64,000 bases of DNA from Liolophura sinensis (Eukaryota > Mollusca > Polyplacophora > Chitonida > Chitonidae). Location of the stretch: the NCBI RefSeq assembly GCF_032854445.1, contig NC_088296.1:23383604-23447603 (forward strand), in the 5' to 3' direction. Positions 24,001-36,000 of the stretch are shown here, piece after piece. Position 1 is the first letter of the stretch. Each line of letters opens with the position of its first letter. The notes under the pieces were generated by a model. The model was not told where the DNA came from and did no database searches. It worked only from the letters and a program-made list of their open reading frames with translations. Position numbers and translations under genes: made by a program.

Positions 24001-27000
24001 AGACCCCAATTCATTTTCTATAAGCGACAATGTTAACGTTTAGCGCTGTAGTTCAGCTCCAAACATTCCGTGGCCAATAAGCTTTAATGCATACCTAGCC
24101 CAGCCTGTGAGAAACAAGCAATAAAAATCTTGACATAAGTTGACCGTCAATATCAGGGCCTTCCTATGCCAGCAGCTGGCAGAGGTGCCTGGTAACTCCA
24201 AGGGAACGTCGCTCGACGCCTCACCACCACCAATCTCCTTGTGTCCTCACGCCCAGAATTTCAAACTTTCATCATTAAAAGTAACACTTGCCCAAAGCTT
24301 AGACAACTTTCATCATTTTGATACCAAGCACGCACCTGAACACCAAAAATGGCAGGCTGACAGCCAAAAAAAACAAAGAAAAAAACTTCACACCCTAAAG
24401 TACACAGAATTACATTCGTAATTCGAAACGGAAGGGTTAATAGGCTACTGATTCCAACATATAGCCGGCATTGTTATTCAAGCAGGTAGAGGGCGCTACT
24501 GTTTTATGAATTACAAGATTTCCTTCTCCTTTCGGAAGGACGGAGAACCTCATTACAGAACTGTGTCTTTCACATAAGTCCTTGATTTTATATTATGTGG
24601 TACATGTACCATATGTATACAGATGTGCTTTATATAAATATTACGTGTTGAAGCAATTTCAGATTTTTGAAACACTGTTTTTTGTCAAATGACGGGGCTG
24701 TTTTACAAGAAGGCCGCTTGCAAAGTTGCTTTTAAGGAAATTTCTTAGGCTTGCTCTTTATAATCTGTGTGGAATTAAACATTTCTATATTTCTATATAA
24801 ATGGACATTATGTGTCAGTGTATCCGCGTAGGAAGGGTAATATGGGAGGAAGATGTTTACATCACCAAATGGTTGTACCATCTGCGTATGACGGGCGTAG
24901 GATCCGACCATCATCCGCGTAGGGTTTTACGAACTACACTAACATTCGCTCATACACACATCTGACTTACAACAACTCGACACCAACCTTGTTAAAGAAC
25001 ATTCACAAACGGTCTAGCTCCCTGCATGGTTACTAATTCGCACATAACCATAAGTTTTGACTGTTTTCGCTGTTAAGTGCTAAATATTGTGTATAGTTAT
25101 AACAGAAATTACACACACTAATTTAGGCAATGCAAATGGATAATTTGCGATATTAGTACAGCTAATGGCCAGAAGGTTCCTCATCGGTTTTCGTGGAAAG
25201 CGGGGGAACGGGGAAAGCGAATGTCTAAAGTCATGCATTGGGCTGGCTCAACTCTTTACTGGCTTGAAGGATAGAGAGTTAGCTAAATGATAAACTATTC
25301 CCAACTACTTTTCTCGTCACCTCACTGGTTTACTAGGTAAACAAACTGAGCATACATCCTGGCATGTTTACATTTAGCGTGTGGGCAAAGGTTAAAGTGC
25401 CGTCAAATGATCTTAATGTTCCGGCCGATCATTTTCTGCGTAAGATACAAAATACCCAAAAAAATGTGATCATAATCAATAGATTTGCTATCATGCGACA
25501 GGTCATAATTATACTTTGGTAAGTGAGTACTCAAAAATGAAATCAAATAACGATCTCATCAGAAAGGAAACGTAGAAATATAACTGTTTTACCCAGAATT
25601 TCACGCATTTGTGTTCATTGTGATCTACGGAAACTGTTATATGAAGATAATGGAATAGCCATTCTAGTTTGACACCTTGTGTGGACGGTACTTTTAATCT
25701 ACGTATTCGTGTTGTATCTATTCCATTAAATTAAACAACCGGAACTATATATATTTAATTGAAGTTAGCAGAACACCTACCGGAGACACCTGTAATGAAA
25801 TGGATTGTAGCTGGCGAGATTGATGAGCCCTCCCCAGCCAGGCCCTAGTGAATAAAACACGTGGATAAAGCCTTCCAGCCAGGTCTGCACAAACAGAAAT
25901 ATGTTTCGATTAGCTGAGGATTATAAACAGGCGAATCTTTTTGTGATGAATGATGGAAGAGTAAATATTTACATGTACGTTGATATTTGATTTGATTGGT
26001 ATATTACGCAGTGAATATTTCACTTATACGACGGAGTGCAGCATTATGGTAAGAGGAAACCGGGCAGATCCCGGAAGAAACCCACGACCTTCCACAGGTT
26101 ATCGGGAGACCTTCCCACGTATGGCCGGAGAGGAAACCAGCATGAGTTGGACTTGAACTCACAGCGACCGCATTGGTGAGAGACATCTGGGTCATTACGG
26201 TGAACCATGGAGGCTCCTCCAAATATATGGTGCAGGCTAAACATTGATGATACATAATGTAAACTACTCGTGTGTTGCTAATTTATTCAATTATACTTAA
26301 TAATGCAGGCTGGGCATTGATGTGATTAGGGCAAGTTAAACATTTATGGTGAGCAATGCCGGTTGAACAATGACCGTTAATAAGGTAGGCTAAACATTTA
26401 TGTTTAATGATACAGGCCATGCACTTACAGTGAATGATAAAGGCTTAGCACTGATGGTGAAATTGGCATGCAAAACAGCCGTAATGACTAACACTAATGT
26501 TGGAGAATTCGGACAAAGTGTTAATGATGAAAAAATTCAGACTATAATTTTATTGTTCCGAGATCGTTGGCGCTTGTCTCGTAAACGTAAGGTATTGCTT
26601 TGTGAGTGGGACGGTACTCTTCCCTAACCGGTTACCCTTGTATTTATTTATGAGTTTTACGTCGTACTCAAGAATACTTCACTTATATGACGGCAGCCAG
26701 CATAATGGTGGGAGGAAACCGACGACCATCTTCAGGTTGCTGACAGACCTTCCCACGTACGGCCAGAGAGGGAGCCACCATGAACTAGACTTGAACTCAC
26801 AGCGACCGTATTGGTGGGTTATCCTTGTGCAACTGCTGTTAGGGAATGTCATGTGACCGTGTATTGACCAATATAAACTACATATATATTATTCTAATAT
26901 CGTTTAGTCTTGCGGTTTGTCTAAAGTCCAGTTTAACCGAAATGGAATTTTAATTGTGACGGTGTGTTTCATGAGTTACATTTACACTGTTAGCCCATTT

Positions 27001-30000
27001 TAAAACATGGACAAAGTTCTTGTGAAATTTACCCATGCAATGTGTACTTCGGCATTGGAAATAACATTTATGACATCAGCTGTTCAGATGAATGCGGTCC
27101 ATCATCCAAACAAAAGTAAAAAATATAATCCACGGCATGTTTTGTAACCAGTGGTTATTACTACAAGTGTGAAGGGCGTTTATCTTTCATACTCAGTCAG
27201 TTCCGTTATGTCCCAGATCCCTCTCGCACAAAGGGATGGTAGACCTAAGTTGACTGGATATCATTAAGATCTTGATCATAGCCATAGCTTACAACCGCCA
27301 TCCTTGCAAGAAGAGATTGTAAGCTACGATAGTTGTAACTTATAATCCGAAATTACAATCGGGTCGACCCAGTTGTAAATATTTACACTCGCCCCAAAAT
27401 TAACGTTAACAACACACACTTGCCTTAGATAGACTGTTAGTTAGTACTTTTTGACTCGGTTTGCTAAAATGTGCAATGTAATTTTCTTAAAAAGATGTTA
27501 CAAACATTTTTCCCGATGTTGTTGTTTCTAGCTGCTGAATCTATTACGATGTAAAACTCTTGAAAATGAAGGTAAAACAAATTATATTGCTCCAGAAAGA
27601 TATATCTTCCAATAGGGCATGCTTCTGGTAACTTCCATCATCTTACATCTTTACTAAGGCGTATTGACGTGCGATGAGTTCCTCGCGGATGTTGATTAAC
27701 AAATAATCTGTTCTGACAAATGTGCGAAGATCACACCATCTCAGTCATTTCATTTAACAATTTTCGATGAAGGTGAAACATTATTTCTTGGCAAAAGTAC
27801 CTGACAGATGTTCCGTCGTATTTGTGCCCCAAACACTGACAGCAATTTGCTGACGTTGTCATGTAACTCACGCTGGGCGATGTCTGACAGTTTACAGACT
27901 TTCACTATCTGAACAGTTGATCTTTTCTGCTCTTCACACTGGGCAGTTATACAATGCTGTGTGTGTCCAACGTGCCTATTATTGCATCAAAGCTGAACTG
28001 CCTCATACATGGATGGTTCTTATGGGTACACATTTACATATGTGTGTGTTTTAGAAGAAAACATAGCAATTCACCTTAGTGTGGGGGACAGGTATCACAC
28101 GACGACGTGACGACCCAAAGCACAATGACGCAAAACGATGACTCACCAGTACAAAAGCAGGAATGGCATCCTGTCATAAATGTACTGTACCAAATGGAAA
28201 TATCTACTGCAGATCCACTGATATAACGGAACACTTTGCTCTTAGAATCTTACCTGGAATTTGACAACTTGTTCCCACCGAGGAGTGATGTAAAAGAGGA
28301 GCCCATCTGAGGAGCCGGGACGAGTGAGGAGCCAGATCAGGAAGAGGACGAGCAGGAGGAACGGAGCCGTGGCAGTGATGTAGACCGCCTAGGTGAAACA
28401 ATGCTGTGAGCATCCAGAAAAACAACAGCAGCACACAAAGTGTATATAAAAAGCAATAACACTCACAATCTGAATCAAACCTTTATAAACGTTTGACCCG
28501 ATTGACACGTACGGTCATGTACACAGAACCGCCATTGCTTCTGATGTAGCTATCTGATTGGGTATGGGCAAATTTCTCTTTGGATCATAACAGCCCTGTT
28601 TTCGCAAATACATCAGCTAATTATGGGCCAAGGCTTTGGAGAAAGGAAGAGAACAAAATTGCAGCAATTACATTTCCTTGTATTGTCATCGTTGTGTTGC
28701 CCGTTATGTTCAAGTCGGCCTACATAACCTCGAAATGTGTCAGATCTAGAAGGGATGTTCCCACTATGCAAACGAGACGCACTCTTCTAGCACACGTGAT
28801 GACATAGCACAGTAATGCACAGACTAGCAGTTGACAATTTTCAATGTAGCCTATTTACCCAGAGAATATCTCAGCCAATGAAACAGCGGCAAGATTAGCC
28901 ATGGATTTAGTAAGTACTGGAGAAGATGTTCTTAGAACAAGCGAGGTAAGAAGGGTCCACATAAGAGAATACAAACATTTAATTACAAGATGTATGCACA
29001 CATCTTTTATAAGAAACATTACATATACGTAATATAATGTTTAAAAGAATGCATTACTTACAATCCTGGTCGATTCAACTCCTTTAAATATGCACACGTA
29101 AACCAAGGCATAGGCGACCAATAAGGCGACAAGCAGCTGCCATCTCAATGGCCCCGGATCCTCAATCCCGGATGAAATATCAAGCACACTGTACCTTGTC
29201 AAGACAAACATAACGGTTTAAATACAATAGACATAAGAAAACAATGTGAAGGAATGCTGTTTACCGGTTGAATATTCTTCTGGGTTAATAATGTAGGCGT
29301 CGAACCATTTGTATATCAACCGTCAACCATTTGGGACCAATTATCCAAAACGACGTTCAATACAAGGCACTAAGCAAAGAAATTTTACAAAGTAAGATAT
29401 TAAGACGGATTCCGGTAAAGAGATGCATTCAGCGGCTTTAAATGGTCACAGAAAGACGCAAGAAATGTTGTAGGCGAATAAATATCACAAGAAAATTATA
29501 AAACTAGTTCACATTTCAGTAGATTTACTTTTGTTAATTAAAATATGTATGCTTTGATTACAACTGTCCATGTTTCCAACATGGCTATCTTATTAAACAC
29601 TATGAATACGTATTCATTACCTTTCTTTGCCGAGACAGCAGCTCCTTAAGTCTTAAGTTTCAGTTAAAGGTTGTAAGGAAAATTAAGCCTTTGTCAATGA
29701 TATGTCATACATTAACGCTGCTAACGAGGGGTCAGGTTATAGTTGTTGACAATGTTAAAGCTTCCCTTTGCCAGAATCAAGGACACCTCTCTGAGATTAC
29801 AGGAAGCCATTTAAATTTCGCTAACATGCTTCTGTATTTGGCATACAAAATAGTTCCTGCGTTGTGCTTGTACGTAGCAGACAGATGTCTCAGTTGCTGA
29901 ATACTGGTGTATTTGTTTTTATTTTCTCACGGATTTAATATTGATCCAGTCCGATGTTTAGACGTGTACTCTCGAGGTGGTTTCACATATGTTTTGTTCT

Positions 30001-33000
30001 CGTGGGCTCGACAATGACTAAATAGGCTCAATATCTGGACAGCGTGCTAATGTGAATTTGGGTGAGGTGTTGTGTTGACGCCATTGGCTTTTGTTTAGCA
30101 CGTTTTTGTTGTAGAAATTTCTGTTATGTTTTCTGTCTCCGTGTCCTCTGTGGCACATGATTTATATCCATATGTGTCCGGTTATATGTGTTTGTTTTTG
30201 CGTGACAAAACTTGACAAAAGGCTGAATTTCATCTGTTACTTGTTGGTATTTGCCAGCTATCACGCTGTCATGGCTGCTCTGGTCTTACTCTCTGTACTG
30301 TTCGTCTACAACTATATTGTATTCCTGCATATACCATGATTCTGTTGGTTGACTACGCATCCCTGAGGCCTGACCGCTTCGCATTTAAAGTTATTGTATG
30401 TTAAATGTAATGACAACACAGTGTTTTGCGTTATTATGCTCCAGTGACCTCTAATAACTTGCAATTATCATCGCTATATTTTTATCTGGTGTCATGGTGC
30501 TAGAGGGCGCGTAATATGCTACTTTCTAAATCATTTTTTTATGAGCTTCTCTGTTCTGTTTTGATGAATCTGCTTGACAAGAGGGATGAGCTTCTGTTAA
30601 AACCCAACGGTTCCGAAATGAGGTTGCCCAAGGTCCAGTGTTGAGATGCGAGTATGTTCCAGACTCGATTCAGACGTACTTTTTCTGGGTTTTTTTTCTT
30701 AATTACGTAGTTTAAATTTGGCTGCTCTGTGCGCTGTTTTGATCTGTCCTCATCTATAACTTTGTCGTTTATAGTTCGGGTAACTCTGTGACATATTGAA
30801 GGTCACATCCAATCTCGTCGGGTACAAGGACAATGCCTTGAATGTATGGTGGCGTGGCTCTCGCTAGACTATTTTGTAAACATCTCCGTTTTACTTTCCG
30901 TCTTTTGTTTCAGTTGCATATGGAGTTGAGTTCAGTGCACCAGACTACCTCCGATAGACGTACGCCCCTATTGCCCTTACCGCTGCGGTGATCCGCCACC
31001 TAAGAAGTCCTTGGTGGTGGGTAGGGGTGGGGGATATGGCTTGATGTATGATAATTCGAGCTATGTGATGTGGTAGATGTGTGAAAGTTTCTCATAAAGT
31101 GTCCGAAATTTTAAACGCACCCCGATGGTAGCCAAAACAAGTGGGTGAGTGTTGTAGTAAATGTTATGAATAAAAACATAACTGTTTTAACTGCAATGAG
31201 GTATGCTGATCACGTAAAGTCCTATCCTGGTGAGCAAAAGAATTGCTGGTCTGCTTTTCGCTATACTGTCTATTCCAAAAGGTTAATCAGCCATCTTCCG
31301 TCTTGTCCCACGTTAGACTAGTGATCGAAAATCTTGTAATGGGTTATTCACTTGACGCATACACCGAGCATATATTAACACGATGTAGATTTTAAGCTTA
31401 CACGCTTGCAGAGATTGGGTACATAGGCGAATGGTGTAGCGACGTAATCATTAGCAACAGATAATAGTAAAATTGTTCTAGACTTTTCATGCTGATTCGC
31501 CAAAAGAACATACACATACAGAGGATATGTTGATGTCGTAAACGCATGCGCCGAGGAATGTCGTAAAATCATGCTCGGATCGCCCGGCCACTGTGGTACA
31601 ATCTTGGCGCCATGATACGGGAACCCTGACTGGATTGCCCGATCATCTTATGCATACGCGCTCTTCCATTTCGCCAACATCCGAAGCAGTATTTACAGCT
31701 TACTACCATAGCGTGGAAGATCAAATGTTTTGAGAGTACGTACACAGATTTAATCATGTTTACCTCATAGCGTAGTTTTAATATAACCGCTGAGCTTGTG
31801 TGGATGGTTGGGATAAAAACTTAGGGGTACATGTATACAGAATCGACACTGATTGGCTGGCAGTGCATGAAGATAGTTCCCTATGTTAAACCCTACACCT
31901 GTGGTTATACTTGGGAAAATGTCATATGTAGATTCTGTTTTGGCTCGGCATATCTTTCACATCAGCCAGTCAGAGACGAATCTGTGTCCCTTTAACTGAA
32001 ATTTTTTAAAAGTCTTTCATTTGTTGAATTATTTATTTACTTGATTGGTGCGTTACGCTACTCAAGAATATATCACGTATACGACAACGGACAGCAATAT
32101 GGTTGGATAAACCGGGCAGACCTGGGGGAAACACATGACCCTCCTCAGGTTGCTAATAGACCCTCCCATGAATGTCGGAGAGGAAGCCATCGTGAGCTGG
32201 ACTTGAACTCACATTGACCGCATTGGTGAGAAGCCCCTGGGTTATTGCTCTGGCACGTTAACAACCTCAGCAACGGAGGCCCCTAATTTATCAATTATTT
32301 CTAGGACAAAATATGAACGTCATATCACGTATACCTTCAGGGTAATTACAGGCAATTGTAACATCTGATGTTTTAAAACCATTCTAGTCCTTTGGAAATT
32401 TTTGAAAAAAAAATACATTCATCTACTTTCCTAGACAGTGTTTAATGATCGTTCATCTAGTATATATTTGCCTTTTCATCTTGTTCATCTTTGCCTTTAA
32501 ACTTATACATATATGTATGAATGGTTCAGACGCTAATTTAACTAATAAAACTGTAATTTGGGAATTTGATCTTGCAGATTGCTTTATTTGTTGACAGCCT
32601 GATCTGTTACTTAGATACTATTTCTGGATTTGATTTTTGAAAAACTACGTCAGATACGAGCATCCGCTTACCTCCAAAACTCCTCCACGGCCAACACTCT
32701 GGTCAAGTTATCGGCCTTGCTTGCCGGAAGTGTCACATTTGTTAAATTGCTGATTGATTCGGTGAAGATCGGTACACAGGAGTTGGTGTTCCATGAGTTA
32801 TCACACGTAGTCCAGGGTAAGACAGGTTTGAAGGACATGGCCAGGAAGTACAGCGTCCAGGCCAGAATCGTCATGTAGTGGATATAGCCTATGAATGATA
32901 TTACCGTTATGGAAATGCCGACGCCTGAAAGTAACAGAGAAAAGTAAACATACAGCTATAATAGCAGCCATATAATATGATTAAACGCATACAGCATAGA

Positions 33001-36000
33001 GAGTAAGGCCAGAGCAGCGACAACAGTGTGATAGCTGGCTAATGGTCACACGTTACCGATGGAATACGGCTTCTTGTCAGTCGCCCTGTCTGTCCGTCAG
33101 TCTGTCTGTCGATCTGTCTGTCTATCGGTCGGTCGCGTTTTTGACATCATACATATTAACATAAATCAGTGACTTAACGAAAGATCTCAGTGCAAGAAGA
33201 CACCGATTGTTTGCGGGTGTGCAAGTTCTTGAGAACTGGCTGTGTTATACATTTTGTATTATTAATGTTGTTGTTGGTGTTTATATTATTGTTATTACTA
33301 TATAAAAACTATTAATGTCTCTGTTATTATTGTTTTTATTATTATTATTGTTGTCATTTATCAATATAATCCTATGGATTTGCACACTACTTTACCTGCA
33401 AATTAATAATGGAACGGCATTCGTTTTCAAGTACAATCAGAGTCAAAAAAAATTCCATATTTATTTATCTGACTGGGTTTTCACCCAACACTCTCATCTA
33501 TAAGGTAGCTGTCATATAAGGTATTATACAGAACGTCAATCACAGTGTTTTCAAAACTTCACAGTGCAGAATTAAAAGAGTGCGCTAAACTCTTGTCTCG
33601 ACTAATTAGGACTAAAGTCCAAGTAAATCTCCCGCACTCTGCCAAGTGAAGCCGTTAGTTTATGAATTACGAAATATGAATGTAGAAACCTGAACGGTAA
33701 AATCCATAACCAAAATACACATGTAAGTCATGCCAGGGCACAGTTTGGTTTTGCAGCTTACAACACAGGGGAATATGTACGGAGCTGTTATGAAATACTG
33801 ATTCAGTTAATGGTTAAATGGGACATCGTTCGAACATAATCGGAGGGAAACCAAAAGGTAAACACTAGTCACAGGAGCGGACTGTGTTTTGACGGAATGA
33901 AGGTTTAAAAAGATTGGTTAGAATGAAAAGCTGGATGTGAATAGGAAACTGCCCGGACCGTCCAAAGCCCTTCCGGATTCCGCCTGGGAGGTGTATTGTT
34001 CCCAGCTTCATGTTCTTGTCTTTCTTTATCAGCATTTTGTTGTTCAAGGGTAGTAGGTGACATTCTGACGAACACACAAACGTCAAAACGGGTTAAAACG
34101 TGCCCATCACCATATTTTGTAGCAGAAACCATGGTTTATGTGCTTGTACAGTCACTCTGGAGCCTCCCTCCAAGTGGAATGATATCACATTAGAGAGCTG
34201 CAAACCTTTTCAGAGTATTAGGTTGGGGCAAGCAATTACATTTTTTATAAAATGCGTGCCTTACAATCTAACTGGCTGATGAGGTCATGAATTCGATTTT
34301 GCCTTTAATTACGCATTTTGTGTTCGTGAACATTACAGAATCTAATCGTCGAAACAGACATTCGTATACCAGCCGACAACCAATAGAAGACTAAGTGAGC
34401 CACACATGGAAATAGTTTGTCCTGCATGCATTTTGCCAAGCCATACACTGGATAATCTAGGTAAGACCAAAGGGTCTCCTGTCACGCCGACTTTACCACC
34501 AGATGGATATTTCCGAATTTTGACTCCACCTGTAAACAATCCTTGCTGGACAGCAATACACCGACTTTTCAACCAGCATACCAATTTATTGGTGCAAAAA
34601 CTGGTGCGTCCTCCACTATTCCATCAAATGAGGACGTAAAACCCTAAGTATAAATATTCACTATAAGTTTCTAGGTTTTCTCTGGTCAGTAAACATGGAC
34701 AGACCGACCAGGAACTCAATGAATGTTATGGTGTCTAGCGTTACTAAAATAGATGAAGATGAACACTGGCTTAGCTGTAATGGAGAGGGGCGGGAAAGGT
34801 GGAAGGCCGGAGGGGTGTGGATCATATACTTATCTGGTCAGTCTGTAGGCCACCTAGACATTGCAAAGCAAACGAGACATCATCTCGTTAGTTTCAGAAA
34901 AGGCCATGGGAATGGCCACAAACCACTTTTATGACAGATATTCGTTTTATTCCATGTCTCCGTCCATTTACTTTTTAATGTTTCTAAACACTTACCTTTA
35001 AACAGTGGACAGATATCAAAAATCAGCAATGGACTGAGTTGAAAGTATTGTCCTAAGGCAGTCTCCATGAAGACAAGAGGGATGCCAATGGCAATGGTGA
35101 ACACGATGTATGGGATAAGGAAAGCCCCTGAAGTAAAAGAAAACAAATGGAAAAATCAGATCTCACTTCAAAGTGATGGGGACACATCAGTTATCCGGCA
35201 GAAGTATTTTCTGATGTCGTTTCATCGCCGGCAATAGTTGAACCCCACGTTTATAGTTTGTCACGTTAAATACCGAGCGACTTTACAGTAGAAACATTGT
35301 AACATTGTAGACTTTACGCTGCAATCAGTCTTTGGCATAGCATGACTCGCACAGGACCTGACTGTAACTGCAGATTGAGAACAAGGTACGAGTCCGCGGC
35401 TTTCACACTACGAAAGAAACACAGCCTATTTTCTCACTACTCATGGCAGTGCGCCAGCTTCAGTTGTTTCAGTCAATTGTACTTGTTGTCTACCAACTCT
35501 GCAGCTAGAATGGATACAAGGAAAGAGTATAAATTCTAACGCCATGTAAAATATGGCTTTTTGAAGAACTATGACCAGAAAAAAAACATCTCATGAACAG
35601 ATGTGTTGTACTTTATTGCGTGTCAGAGATCACTCATATTATGAAATAATACGCCGAGGGTGGAATTTGCTTCGTTACATAATCTTATACACCCAGTATA
35701 TGCTCATGTAGTAACCTATATAGTGTACCTCCGACTGGACTTCCATTGGCTAAAGCTCTAATGCTGTTGGACTAAAACTCCATGTAACACTGTCAGGATG
35801 GATCAACCATGCCACGTACCATGTTCAACCATGCAAATAAATGCTGCACAGTCGCCACGAAAGAGCAGTCATTGATGTTAATGGTGATGTAAGTTTTTCT
35901 TTAAATATTTGTTTTGATATGACACGGCGCGAGAAAAAAGTATCGATATGTTGTTACATTACTACAAATATGTTTAAGTAGGAGAAAGAATTCGGAACAG

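Noticed and set aside
33060-33140. CRISPR-like or regulatory repeat
   Set aside because: It is simple CTGT/CGGT low-complexity DNA in an animal intron.
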